From NCBI RefSeq assembly GCF_005221325.1, contig NZ_CP039889.1, forward strand, positions 1,341,501 to 1,405,500: DNA of 64,000 nucleotides, given 5' to 3'. The number at the start of each line of letters is the position of its first letter. Positions within the stretch are counted from its first letter, which is position 1. The position numbers were made by a program, and so were the translations under genes. This stretch comes from Agrobacterium tumefaciens. Lineage in GTDB: Bacteria; Pseudomonadota; Alphaproteobacteria; Rhizobiales; Rhizobiaceae. Shown here piece by piece: positions 25,342-34,460 of this stretch. The notes beneath the pieces are model-generated. The model was not told the DNA's origin and did no database searches. It worked only from the letters and a program-made list of their open reading frames with translations.

Positions 25342-26010
25342 TCAGAACGGGCAGGGCACGGTATAGATGACGTCGCGGCCATCGGGGTGGCGAAAGCCCA
25401 CCTCTTGCGCATGCAGCATCAGACGCGGTGCGGCGGCGAGCGCTTCACCTTCGGCATAAAATTCATCGCCGAGAATGGGGTGGCCAAGCGCCTTCATATG
25501 CACCCGCAATTGGTGGGTGCGGCCGGTGAGGGGCGTAAGCGCCAACCTCGTCGCAGGAAGCGGCAATCGCTCCAATACCCGCCAAAGGCTTTGCGCCGGC
25601 TTGCCATTTTCATGGTCTACGCGGTGGCGGGGCTTGTTGTCGGGATCGATTGCCAGCGGCAGGTCCACTTCGCCCTCTTCGCCCGCAACCGCGCCCCAGA
25701 CGATGGCCACATAGGACTTGCGCGTCTCACGCTTCTCGAACTGGGCGGCAATCGCCGCATGCGCCTTGCGGTTCAGGGACATCAGCACGATGCCTGACGT
25801 GTCCTTGTCCAGCCGGTTGATCATCAGCGCTTTGGGGAACTGTTTCTGCACCCGCGTCATCAGGCTGTCGGAAAGCGCCGGATCGCGCCCTGGCACGGAG
25901 AGAAGCCCGCTCGGCTTGTCCAGCACCAGCAGGTCGTCATCCCGGTGCACGATGGTGAGCCAGGGGTCGAGAGGCGGATTGTAGATGGGGTTGGAAAACT
26001 CAGATGACAT
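25342..26010 (-). CDS. RluA-family pseudouridine synthase
   Basis: A 222-residue pseudouridine synthase of the RluA family without an S4 domain, close to E. coli RluA in size and sequence (23S U746 and tRNA U32 there). The catalytic motif NRLDKDTSG has Asp at about 68. Further blocks are KSYVAIVWG, GKPAQSLWRV, LTPLTGRTHQLRVHMKALGHPILGD and APRLMLHAQEV. It is the first gene of a two-gene set with RsmJ. Confidence 0.9.
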   Translation of the reverse strand: MSSEFSNPIYNPPLDPWLTIVHRDDDLLVLDKPSGLLSVPGRDPALSDSLMTRVQKQFPKALMINRLDKDTSGIVLMSLNRKAHAAIAAQFEKRETRKSYVAIVWGAVAGEEGEVDLPLAIDPDNKPRHRVDHENGKPAQSLWRVLERLPLPATRLALTPLTGRTHQLRVHMKALGHPILGDEFYAEGEALAAAPRLMLHAQEVGFRHPDGRDVIYTVPCPF

Positions 26011-26059
26011 ATCGCTTCCTTAGCACGAATTACGCATTCGGACAGTCGCTGGACATGTT

Positions 26060-26647
26060 CTAGTCCGGAATGTGAAGATTGACGCGCCCGCTGGTCAGGT
26101 CGCTCAAGAGCCGGGTCAGCCGTTCGGTTTCTTCGGCCGGAACGGAAAGCAGCATATCCGCGCCGGTGCCGGTGAAATCTTCCCTCTCCAGTCGCAGGTT
26201 CGGCGTGGCAGACAGCCGCGATTTCACCAGCGCCAGATCGGAGAAGGGGCAGATCAAGGTCGCGCTTACATAGGCGATGACGGGTGAGGTCTCGCCCAGC
26301 CGAAGGCAGGCCGCCGCCGTGCCGCCATAGGCGCGCATCAGCCCGCCGCTGCCGAGCAGGATGCCGCCGAACCAGCGGATGACGACAACCGCGACATTAT
26401 CGAGCGCCTGACCGTCTATCGCCTGAAGGATCGGTTTTCCCGCCGTGCCGGAAGGCTCGCCGTCGTCGCTGAAACGATAGGTCTGGCCGCTTCGCCAGGC
26501 CCAGCAATTATGGTTGGCATCGGGGTCCGAATGCACTGCCAGAAAGTTCTTCGCATCCTCCTCACCGGTTACCGGTGCGGCAAAGGCGATGAAGCGGCTT
26601 TTTTTGATATCCTGCGAAAAGGTGACGGAGCGGTCGAGGGTGAACAT
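26060..26647 (-). CDS. YigZ/IMPACT family protein
   Basis: A 195-residue protein of the IMPACT/YigZ family (UPF0029). The N-terminal domain has KKSRFIAFAAPVTGEEDAKNFLA, NHNCWAWRSG, DDGEPSGTAGKPILQAI and VVVIRWFGGILLGSGGLMRAYG, all diagnostic. The C-terminal part (DUF1949-like) is present. Family members may bind RNA or translation factors; the bacterial role is unclear. It is divergent from the flavoprotein gene by 52 bp. Confidence 0.9.
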   Translation of the reverse strand: MFTLDRSVTFSQDIKKSRFIAFAAPVTGEEDAKNFLAVHSDPDANHNCWAWRSGQTYRFSDDGEPSGTAGKPILQAIDGQALDNVAVVVIRWFGGILLGSGGLMRAYGGTAAACLRLGETSPVIAYVSATLICPFSDLALVKSRLSATPNLRLEREDFTGTGADMLLSVPAEETERLTRLLSDLTSGRVNLHIPD

Positions 26648-26699
26648 ACGCGTTCAATATCGCATATATTCGCGCCCGGAAATCGGTATAAGGCTCTCA

Positions 26700-27944
26700 A
26701 TGGTAAAGATGGCTATGGAGAGGGTTTTGAGCGAGGGAAGGCAGGTCGCGATTATCGGCGGCGGGCCGGCGGGGCTGATGGCGGCCGAGATGCTCTCGTC
26801 CGCGGGCCATGCCGTGACGGTGTTCGAGGCGATGCCGACCGTGGCGCGCAAATTGCTGATGGCCGGAAAATCCGGCCTCAACATCACCCATGCCGAAGAT
26901 TACGACAGTTTCCGCCACCGTTTTGGCGAGGCGGAACCGAGGTTGCATGCTGCTCTCGATGATTTCACGCCTGACATGCTGCGCGGCTGGGCTGAGCGGC
27001 TGGGGCAGGAAACCTTTGTCGGCACCTCCGGCCGGGTGTTTCCCAGGGTGATGAAGGCTTCGCCATTGTTGCGCGCCTGGCTCGTCCGGCTGGAAGCGCA
27101 GGGCGTCACCATCAGGACGCGGCATCGTTGGACGGGTTTTTCGGGCGACCGGCTGGTGTTTGCAACGCCTGATGGCGAGGTCATCATCAAGGCCGATGCC
27201 GTGCTGATGGCGCTCGGTGGTGCGAGCTGGCCACGGCTCGGCTCCGATGCCGCCTGGGTGCCGGTGCTGGCGGCCAAAGGTGTGGAGATCGCCCCCTTCC
27301 GTCCCGCCAATTGCGGTTTCGATGTCGATTGGAGCGAGATTTTCCGCCAGCGTTTTGCCGGCGAGGCCGTGAAATCCACCGTGACCATGTCTCCGGCCGG
27401 AGCCTTTCAGGGCGAATTCGTGATAACGAAGCACGGCATCGAGGGTAGCGTGGTCTATGCCCATTCCACCGCACTGCGCGACCGGCTGGAACAGACGGGC
27501 AGCGCGTCACTCGCGATTGATCTTGCAGCCGGACGCACGGTGGAACGGCTCAGCCGCGACCTGGCAAAGCTTGGCCGGAAGGAGAGTTTCGCAAACCGCA
27601 TGCGTAAGGCCGCCGGCCTCTCCGCCGTCAAGGTCGGGCTGCTGCGGGAGATATTCCCCGATATCGCGGCCATGCCGGATGATTTTGCCGCAGCGAGAGT
27701 AAAACACATGGAGATACCGCTCCTGCGGCCGCGGCCGATTGCCGAGGCGATTTCGGCAGCCGGCGGCGTCGCATGGAGCGGTGTCGATGAAAACTACATG
27801 CTGGAACGCATCCCCGGCATATTCGTTGCCGGGGAAATGCTGGACTGGGAAGCGCCAACCGGCGGTTATCTGCTGACCGCCTGCTTCGCCACCGGCAAGG
27901 CGGCGGCGAAGGGTATGGCCAGATGGCTTGAAGGTTCAGCCTGA
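26700..27944 (+). CDS. HI0933/BaiN-like FAD flavoprotein (TIGR03862 type)
   Basis: A 414-residue FAD-dependent oxidoreductase. The N-terminal Rossmann motif is VAIIGGGPAGLMAAEML, followed by KLLMAGKSGLNITHAED, SGRVFPRVMKASPLLRAWL, and a C-terminal FAD contact IPGIFVAGEMLDWEAPTGGYLLTACFATGKAA. These fit the HI0933-like family; the HSTALRDRL segment suggests the TIGR03862 subgroup. The substrate is unknown. The frame extends to 26514, but that part overlaps the divergent YigZ gene, so ATG 26700 (or 26709/26715) is the start. Its 3' end overlaps the transporter ATPase end by 9 bp. Confidence 0.87.
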   Translation: MVKMAMERVLSEGRQVAIIGGGPAGLMAAEMLSSAGHAVTVFEAMPTVARKLLMAGKSGLNITHAEDYDSFRHRFGEAEPRLHAALDDFTPDMLRGWAERLGQETFVGTSGRVFPRVMKASPLLRAWLVRLEAQGVTIRTRHRWTGFSGDRLVFATPDGEVIIKADAVLMALGGASWPRLGSDAAWVPVLAAKGVEIAPFRPANCGFDVDWSEIFRQRFAGEAVKSTVTMSPAGAFQGEFVITKHGIEGSVVYAHSTALRDRLEQTGSASLAIDLAAGRTVERLSRDLAKLGRKESFANRMRKAAGLSAVKVGLLREIFPDIAAMPDDFAAARVKHMEIPLLRPRPIAEAISAAGGVAWSGVDENYMLERIPGIFVAGEMLDWEAPTGGYLLTACFATGKAAAKGMARWLEGSA

Positions 27945-28997
27945 CAGCCGCTCCGCCATGCCGCCTTCCTCACTATTCGCGGTCCTGACGAGGCAGCGCA
28001 TGATGGCATCGGTGGTAACAGTGCCGAGTACCTTGGCATTTTCCCCGACAACCGTGGCGCTGCTGACATTTTCACGGACGAGTGCACGCAGGCCTTCCTC
28101 AACCGTCATATCCGCATCGAGCTGAAGGCGGGACTGGCCGGAGAATTCCGGCTGCACGATGGCGCCGAGGCGAATGACCCTGCCGCGATTGACCTCTTCC
28201 ACGAAGGCCTCGATATAGCTGTCGGCTGGCGACATGACGATCTCGGCGGCCGTGCCCTGCTGGATGATCTCGCCGTCACGCAGGATGGCGATCTTGTCGC
28301 CGAGCCGCAGCGCCTCGTCGAGATCGTGGGTGATGAAGACCACGGTTTTCTTCAACTCCTTCTGCAGTTCCAGAAGCACCGTCTGCATGTCGACGCGGAT
28401 CAGTGGATCGAGTGCGGAATAGGCTTCGTCCATCAAAAGGATTTCGGCATTGTTGGTCAGTGCGCGGGCGAGGCCGACACGCTGCTGCATACCGCCGGAA
28501 AGCTGGTTGGGATAATGGTTGGAAAAACCCTCGAGCCCTACACGCCTGATCCAGACTTCGGCCCGTTCCTCGCGCTCGCGCTTGTCGACGCCCTGCACCT
28601 CAAGGCCGTAGACGACGTTTTGCAGCACGTTGCGATGCGGCAGCAGGCCGAATTTCTGGAATACCATCGCCGTCTTGTGGCGGCGGAATTCCAGAAGATC
28701 TGCTTCGTTGAGGCGACAGACATCGGTGCCGCCATAGAGGATTTCGCCGGCAGTCGGGTCGATCAGCCGGTTGACGTGGCGGATCAGCGTCGATTTGCCC
28801 GAGCCGGAAAGGCCCATGATGACGGTGATCTGCCCGCCCGGCATGGTGATGTTGATGTCGCGCAGGCCAAGCACATGGCCATGCGTGGTGTTGAGCTCGG
28901 CCTTGGACATGCCGGCCTTCACGGCTTCGACATGATTTGCCGCCTTGGAGCCGAAAATCTTGTAGAGGCTGCGAATTTCGATCGATTGACTAGCCAT
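27936..28997 (-). CDS. Betaine/choline ABC transporter ATPase (ProV/ChoV/OpuAA type)
   Basis: Cytoplasmic ATPase of 353 residues. It has the QAT-family N-terminus (EIRSLYKIFGSKA), an inserted HVEAVKAGMSKAEL, Walker A GLSGSGKST, signature LSGGMQQRVGLARAL and Walker B ILLMDEAYSALDPLIR. The C-terminal CBS region, about 90 residues, often senses ionic strength or nucleotides. The start is ATG 28997, overlapping the permease stop by 8 bp; the frame extends to 29081 within the permease gene but is not used. Substrate by family: glycine betaine, proline betaine or choline. Confidence 0.9.
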   Translation of the reverse strand: MASQSIEIRSLYKIFGSKAANHVEAVKAGMSKAELNTTHGHVLGLRDINITMPGGQITVIMGLSGSGKSTLIRHVNRLIDPTAGEILYGGTDVCRLNEADLLEFRRHKTAMVFQKFGLLPHRNVLQNVVYGLEVQGVDKREREERAEVWIRRVGLEGFSNHYPNQLSGGMQQRVGLARALTNNAEILLMDEAYSALDPLIRVDMQTVLLELQKELKKTVVFITHDLDEALRLGDKIAILRDGEIIQQGTAAEIVMSPADSYIEAFVEEVNRGRVIRLGAIVQPEFSGQSRLQLDADMTVEEGLRALVRENVSSATVVGENAKVLGTVTTDAIMRCLVRTANSEEGGMAERLSG

Positions 28998-29877
28998 GCG
29001 CCACTTCCCGGTGTTTTTGCAGGCGAAGGCCATAGGCCTGGCTGATGCGGTCGAAGATGATGGCGATGCCGACGATGGCAAGCCCGTTGAACACGCCGAG
29101 CGTGAAATACTGGTTGGCGATGGCCTTCAGCACCGGCTGACCAAGACCCTGCACGCCGATCATGGAGGCGATGACGACCATGGCGAGCGCCATCATGATG
29201 GTCTGGTTGATGCCGGCCATGATGGTGGGGAGTGCGAGCGGCAGCTGCACCTTGAACAGTTTCTGGCGCTTGGAGGAACCGAAAGCGTCGGCCGCCTCCA
29301 GCACGTCGTGGTCGACCATGCGGATACCGAGATTGGTCAGCCGGATCATGGGCGGAATGGCGTAGATGATGACGGCGATGACGCCGGGCACGCGGCCGAT
29401 GCCCAGCAGCATGACGACGGGAATGAGATAAACGAAACTCGGCATCGTCTGCATCACGTCGAGGACGGGATTGACCACGTTCTGCAGGCGGTTGGACCGT
29501 GCCATGGCGATGCCGATCGGCAGGCCGATGACGATGGACATCACCGCGCAGACGAAGATCATCGAGACCGTCTTCATCGTGTCTTCCCACATGCCGAACC
29601 AGCCGATGGCGAAAAGAATGCCGCAACACAGTGAAACGATGGTGGCGCTGCGGCTGCCAAACCAGGCAAGCGCGCCGACAATAAGAATAACGACCGGCCA
29701 GGGCGCACCGATCAAAAGCCTTTCCGCCCAGATGAGAAAGCTCTGCAGGGGTGTGAACAGCCCCTCTATCGCGCCACCATAGGTTCGGGTGAATCCCCGG
29801 AATCCCTCGTCGATGACTTTTTTCAGCGCGCGCAGAGCATCGTCATTCATGGTCGGAAATTTGAAAAGCCATTCCAT
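28990..29877 (-). CDS. Betaine/choline ABC transporter permease (ProW/ChoW type)
   Basis: A 295-residue inner-membrane permease. A long N-terminal part (MEWLFKFPTMNDDALRALKKVIDEGF) precedes about six helices. The coupling-loop region is AADAFGSSKRQKLFKVQLPLALPTIMAGINQTIMMALAMVVIASMIG, typical of the ProW/OpuAB group. It lies between the binding protein and ATPase genes. A structured intercistronic element precedes it. Confidence 0.92.
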   Translation of the reverse strand: MEWLFKFPTMNDDALRALKKVIDEGFRGFTRTYGGAIEGLFTPLQSFLIWAERLLIGAPWPVVILIVGALAWFGSRSATIVSLCCGILFAIGWFGMWEDTMKTVSMIFVCAVMSIVIGLPIGIAMARSNRLQNVVNPVLDVMQTMPSFVYLIPVVMLLGIGRVPGVIAVIIYAIPPMIRLTNLGIRMVDHDVLEAADAFGSSKRQKLFKVQLPLALPTIMAGINQTIMMALAMVVIASMIGVQGLGQPVLKAIANQYFTLGVFNGLAIVGIAIIFDRISQAYGLRLQKHREVAHG

Positions 29878-29944
29878 ATCCTGTTCTCCATGAAGAACCG
29901 GAGGCGGGGATCAATATCCTCCGCACTCCGGGGGTAAAATCGCC

Positions 29945-29985
29945 AGAGCGCCGCGCGTCCTTCAGGACGCAGGGCGGAACGCTCT
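29945..29985 (-). repeat. Nested stem-loop between binding protein and permease genes
   Basis: Inner stem GCGTCC-TTCA-GGACGC, flanked by CCGC / GCGG and the outer arms AGAGCG / CGCTCT. The three nested helices span 41 bases in the 220-bp gap. It is probably an mRNA stability or differential-expression element; there is no U-tract. Confidence 0.6.
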
Positions 29986-30097
29986 GTTGAACCGGCGCAT
30001 CATCACCCGGAAGCCGACAGGCATCCCGGAACCGATGCGGCGCGGCGTCGCCACTGGCGGACGCCGGTTGCCGGGCAGATATGTGAGGACGCGCTTT

Positions 30098-31096
30098 TTA
30101 AAGGGCGGCCTTGACCTTTTCCGCGACCTCAGGAGAAACCCAACCCTTCCAGAGGGCTTCGTTTTCCTTCAGGAATTGCTTGGCGCCGTCTTCACCGGTT
30201 GCCTGGTTGTCGGTCATCCAGGCGATCAGCTTGTTGACGGTGCTGTTGGTCCAGGCGCGCTTGTTGAGATAGTCCATAGCCGGGCCTGCACGGTCGGCAA
30301 AGCTCTTGCTGACGAGCGTCTGCACGTCATCGACCTGCCATGCATTTGGCTTCGGGTCCGGACAATCGGCAACCGAGGTGCAGCGCTTCCATTCGGCGGC
30401 ATCATATTCGGTGCCGAAACCGAGCTTCACCATCTCATATTTGCCGAGCAGCGAGGTGGGGGCCCAATAATAGCCGACCCAAGGCTGCTTGGCTTCGTAA
30501 GCCTTGGCGATGGAGCCGTCGAGGCCTGCGGCGGAACCGGTATCGACGAGGGTGAAGCCAGCCTTTTCACCGCCGAAAGCCTTGAAAAGCTGTGCGGTGA
30601 CGACCGTGCCGCCCCAGCCCTGCGGGCCGTTGAACACGGCGCCCTTGGACTTGTCTTCCGGCGCGGGGAACAGTTCGGGGTGTTTGAAAAGGTCAGGAAT
30701 GGTCTTGAGATCGGGGTTGGCATCGGCGAGATATTTCGGAATCCACCAGCCCTGGACGGCGCCGTCCGACAGGATCTTGGCGGCTGCGACGACCTTGCCG
30801 CCTTCCAGGCCCTGCTTGACGATTTCCGGCTGCAGGCTGACCCAGGCCTCAGGCGCGATATCCGGCTGGCCTTTTTCGGCCATGGAGGTCAAGGTCGGCA
30901 CGGTGTCGCCGGTCACGATTTCGGCTGAGCAACCATAACCTTTTTCAAGAATGAATTTATCGAGATTGGCGGCGACTTCGGCGGATTGCCAGTTCATGCT
31001 GGCGATCGTCACGTTTCCGCAGTCGGCGGCATAGGCCGCGCCGCCTGAAAAGGCGAAGCCGGCAGAAAGAATTGTGGCACCCAAAAGTATTTTCAT
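30098..31096 (-). CDS. Betaine/choline ABC transporter substrate-binding protein (ProX/OpuAC type)
   Basis: Periplasmic binding protein of 332 residues. The signal peptide is MKILLGATILSAGFAFSGGAAYA, followed by the mature start ADCGNVTIASMNWQSAE. The OpuAC fold is indicated by WISL-like VSLQP, GWWIPKYLAD, FNGPQGWGG and KQPWVGYYWAPTSLLGKYEMVKL. Four cysteines in two pairs may form disulfides. ATG 31096 has AGAGGGAAC just upstream; the frame extends to 31240 without signal features. A stem-loop ends exactly at the ribosome binding site. Sequence similarity is more ProX-like than ChoX-like, so the substrate (glycine betaine, proline betaine or choline) is left open. Confidence 0.9.
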   Translation of the reverse strand: MKILLGATILSAGFAFSGGAAYAADCGNVTIASMNWQSAEVAANLDKFILEKGYGCSAEIVTGDTVPTLTSMAEKGQPDIAPEAWVSLQPEIVKQGLEGGKVVAAAKILSDGAVQGWWIPKYLADANPDLKTIPDLFKHPELFPAPEDKSKGAVFNGPQGWGGTVVTAQLFKAFGGEKAGFTLVDTGSAAGLDGSIAKAYEAKQPWVGYYWAPTSLLGKYEMVKLGFGTEYDAAEWKRCTSVADCPDPKPNAWQVDDVQTLVSKSFADRAGPAMDYLNKRAWTNSTVNKLIAWMTDNQATGEDGAKQFLKENEALWKGWVSPEVAEKVKAAL

Positions 31097-31461
31097 TTTT
31101 GTTCCCTCTGGTCGCGGTGTGGCGAAGACCCGGGCGCTGACGGCACCGCGACCGCCAGCACCCTTATTGAGGCTTAATAATTCCTTTGTGGCCATTCCGT
31201 TTGCGGCAATTTCTGGCGTATTGAGGATGCCAATCGTCAAGCAAACAGGCGCCTGGAGGCATATCTTTGAGAAATTCGTGGTGTGAAGCTACTGAAATCT
31301 CAAGTTCTTTAGCGCTTGCATCACGATATTTCGGGACCTGTGGAACTTTTCGAATTTTTAAAAAAATGTCGGGAACAATAAGCGGAAGTTTCTGTTTTCT
31401 TGGACTTTTCTCTCGTCATGTATTACGGGAGGTTTCCTCTCGATTTTCGTGGTGATGTTGA
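31097..31461. promoter_or_regulatory. Divergent promoter region of betaine transporter and hybrid kinase
   Basis: 365 bp without a gene. The left part is the leader of the transporter mRNA with a 10-bp stem-loop at the ribosome binding site. The right part (about 31270-31461) is AT-rich and should hold the promoter of the hybrid kinase. No specific boxes are assigned. Confidence 0.55.
31110..31153 (-). promoter_or_regulatory. 5'-UTR stem-loop abutting the ribosome binding site
   Basis: In the mRNA, GGTCGCGGTG pairs perfectly with CACCGCGACC across a 24-base loop. The 3' arm is followed at once by AGAGGGAACAAAA and the start codon. This geometry could control ribosome access or mRNA decay. 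I do not recognise a known riboswitch class. Confidence 0.55.
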
Positions 31462-34437
31462 ATGACCAATCTTCGTGCTGCCCCGGTATGGCCGATCGGT
31501 GGCGGTGAAACGGGTGAGCTTGTGCGCCGCTTCGACTGGTCGAAGACATCGCTCGGTCCTATTTGCGACTGGCCGCAAAATTTGAGGCAAAAGGCCAATT
31601 CCGTCGTCAATTCCCCCATTCCGCAGGTGCTGATGTGGGGCAACGATCATGTGATGATCTATAATGACGGCTATGCCGAGATCGCCGGCAATTATCACCC
31701 GCAGGCACTTGGCGGAACGGTGCCCGGCATCTGGCCGGAAATATGGGACTGGAACAGCCGCATCCTGGAAGCCGGTTTCCGCGGCGAGGTGATGGCCTAT
31801 CGCGACCAGCCAATGACGCTGATGCGACATGGCGTGCCCGAAGAGGTGATCTTCGATCTGTTCTACACGCCGATCTATAACGAGGGCGGCACGGTGGACG
31901 GTGTTTTATGCACCGTGCTCGAAAACACCGAAAAAGTGAAGGCGATCGAGGCGCTGGAGCAGAGTCGCAAGGAGCTTACCCGGCTTACGAATGCCCTGCC
32001 CATTCTGGTCGGATATGTCGATCGTGATTACGTCTATAAATTCGCCAATGACGGCTATCTGGAATGGTTCGGCCGGCGCGCCGAGGAGGTGATCGGCCAC
32101 AGTGTGCCCGACATCGTCGGCAAGGAATTTTTCGAGGCCCGCAGGGCCTATCTCGACCGGGCGCTTGCCGGTGAGAAGATCGTTTCCGACACGGTGATCC
32201 GCAGGCCGGACGGCAGCCTGCGCGCCGCCGAAATCCGCTATGTACCGCGCTATATTACGGATGGTTCCATCGATGGCATCTATGTGCTGATCATCGACAT
32301 CGAGGAACGCAAGCGCTCGGAGCAGGAAATCCTCATCAGCAACAACCGTTTCCGCGCAGCAGTAGAGGCGGTGCACGGCGTATTGTGGACTAACAGCGCC
32401 GATGGCAGGATGCGGGGCGAGCAGCCTGCCTGGGCCGCCATGACCGGCCAAACCCCTGAAGAATATCAGGATTTTGGCTGGGCGGATGCGGTTCACGCGG
32501 AAGACCGGCAGAGTTCCGTCGACAGCTGGAACAGGGCGGTTGCGGAAAAGTCGACCTACATCTGGGAACATCGGGTGCGGCGCCATGACGGCGTCTACCG
32601 CATCTTTTCGATCCGCGGCGTGCCGATTTTCGACAAGGACGGCGCTATTGCCGAATGGGTCGGGGTTCACACGGATATTACCGAGCAACGGCGATCGGAA
32701 GACACCCTCAAGGAACATGCCAGCAATCTCGAGCGCGAGATTCGTCACCGCATCCGGGCGGAAGAGCAGCTTCGGCAATTGAACGAAGGCCTTGAAGCGC
32801 GTGTCGAGATGGAAATGGCGGAGCGCCGCCAGACCGAAAAGGCCTTGCAGCAAGCCCAGAAGATGGAATCCATCGGTCAACTGACGGGCGGTGTGGCGCA
32901 TGACTTCAACAATCTTCTGCAGGTGATCGCGGGCAATCTGCAATTGCTGTCGAAGGATGTGGCCGGCAATGAACGCGCCGAAAGGCGGCTGGAAAATGCG
33001 CTCGCCGGTGTCCATCGCGGTGCAAAGCTCGCCAGTCAGCTGCTGGCCTTCGGCCGCCGGCAGGCGTTGGAGCCGCGCGTCATCAACATCGCGCGTTTCG
33101 TCACCGGCATGGACGATCTGCTGCGCCGTTCGCTTGGCGAAGCGATCGAGGTGGAGGTCATTACGTCAGGTGGTCTCTGGAACACCTATGCCGACCCCAA
33201 CCAGGTGGAGAATGCGCTGCTCAATCTCGCCATCAATGCGCGCGACGCCATGGAAGGGCACGGCAAGCTGACCATCGAAGTTGGCAATGCGGTGCTCGAT
33301 CGCGATTATGCCCGCAAGCATTCGGAGGTTTCGGCAGGGCAATATGTCATGCTCGCCGTTACCGATACCGGGTCAGGCATGTCGCCGGAGATTCTCGAAA
33401 AGGTCTTCGAGCCGTTCTTCTCGACAAAGCCGGAGGGCAAGGGCACGGGTCTCGGCCTTTCGATGGTCTATGGTTTCGCGAAACAATCGAGCGGCCACGT
33501 CAACATTTATAGCGAGGTGGGGCAGGGCACGACGGTGAAGATGTATCTGCCGCGCTCCGCTGCCGATGAGGACAGGGAAGTGGTGATGCCGACCGGCCCC
33601 GTCGAGGGAGGAACGGAAACCATTCTCGTGGTGGAGGACGACGAAGAGGTGCGCAACACCGTCGTCGAGACGCTTGGTGATCTTGGCTACCGGGTGCTGA
33701 CCGCCCGTGATGCGCAGGCCGGCCTGACGGTGGTGGAAAGCGGCATTCCCATCGATGTCATCTTCACCGATGTGGTGATGCCCGGGCCTTTGAAAAGCCG
33801 GGAAATGGCACGCCGCGCGCAGGAGCGGCTGCCCAATCTCGCCGTTCTTTTCACGTCCGGTTACACGGAAAACTCCATCGTGCACGGCGGCAAGCTGGAT
33901 GCGGGGGTGGAGCTGTTGTCCAAGCCCTATACGCGCGAAGCGCTGGCACGGCGCATTCGCCATGTGATTGCCAATCGCAAGCAGGTATCGCTGTCGAGAG
34001 CACGGCCGGCGGCCACAGCGGGTTATGCGAAACCTTCCGAAGCCGCGAGCGCGGTCGACAGTGAAAACAGGTCGATCCGCGTCCTTCTGGTCGAGGACGA
34101 TGAGTTGATCCGGATGAATTCGACGGAGATGCTGTCGGAAAGCGGCTTTGCCGTCGTCGAAGCGGGAAATGCCGCGCAGGCGCTGAAGGTTATCGAGGCG
34201 GACCGGATAGACGTTCTCGTTACCGATCTCGGCCTGCCCGACATGAAGGGCGGCGAGCTGGCGGTGGAGGCCCTGCGCCGCAAGCCGGGGCTTGCCATCG
34301 TGTTTGCGACGGGTGACAGCCATCTGCCGGAAGGGGCGCCTGAAAGCGCGGTCCTGCTGACCAAGCCCTATGATGAGCAGCAGATCGTCTCGGCCGTCGA
34401 ACAGGCCCATACGGCAAAGGCGACGGGGGCGGAATAG
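31462..34437 (+). CDS. PAS-domain hybrid histidine kinase with two receiver domains
   Basis: A 991-residue cytoplasmic hybrid kinase. The N-terminus has the [20 protein letters not shown] pattern of PAS-containing rhizobial kinases. Two further PAS/PAC units lie near 170-285 (ending [11 protein letters not shown]) and 290-415 (ending [12 protein letters not shown]). A coiled region follows, then HisKA with His about 480 ([12 protein letters not shown]), HATPase ([20 protein letters not shown]) and two receivers: [11 protein letters not shown] with Asp in FTDVVMPG, and [11 protein letters not shown] with Asp in VTDLGLPDM. No membrane helix and no HPt domain is visible. The stimulus is unknown, and the partner regulator is not adjacent. 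Confidence 0.9.
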   Translation: MTNLRAAPVWPIGGGETGELVRRFDWSKTSLGPICDWPQNLRQKANSVVNSPIPQVLMWGNDHVMIYNDGYAEIAGNYHPQALGGTVPGIWPEIWDWNSRILEAGFRGEVMAYRDQPMTLMRHGVPEEVIFDLFYTPIYNEGGTVDGVLCTVLENTEKVKAIEALEQSRKELTRLTNALPILVGYVDRDYVYKFANDGYLEWFGRRAEEVIGHSVPDIVGKEFFEARRAYLDRALAGEKIVSDTVIRRPDGSLRAAEIRYVPRYITDGSIDGIYVLIIDIEERKRSEQEILISNNRFRAAVEAVHGVLWTNSADGRMRGEQPAWAAMTGQTPEEYQDFGWADAVHAEDRQSSVDSWNRAVAEKSTYIWEHRVRRHDGVYRIFSIRGVPIFDKDGAIAEWVGVHTDITEQRRSEDTLKEHASNLEREIRHRIRAEEQLRQLNEGLEARVEMEMAERRQTEKALQQAQKMESIGQLTGGVAHDFNNLLQVIAGNLQLLSKDVAGNERAERRLENALAGVHRGAKLASQLLAFGRRQALEPRVINIARFVTGMDDLLRRSLGEAIEVEVITSGGLWNTYADPNQVENALLNLAINARDAMEGHGKLTIEVGNAVLDRDYARKHSEVSAGQYVMLAVTDTGSGMSPEILEKVFEPFFSTKPEGKGTGLGLSMVYGFAKQSSGHVNIYSEVGQGTTVKMYLPRSAADEDREVVMPTGPVEGGTETILVVEDDEEVRNTVVETLGDLGYRVLTARDAQAGLTVVESGIPIDVIFTDVVMPGPLKSREMARRAQERLPNLAVLFTSGYTENSIVHGGKLDAGVELLSKPYTREALARRIRHVIANRKQVSLSRARPAATAGYAKPSEAASAVDSENRSIRVLLVEDDELIRMNSTEMLSESGFAVVEAGNAAQALKVIEADRIDVLVTDLGLPDMKGGELAVEALRRKPGLAIVFATGDSHLPEGAPESAVLLTKPYDEQQIVSAVEQAHTAKATGAE

Positions 34438-34460
34438 GCCGCCCGGCGTCCTGTTACGGC

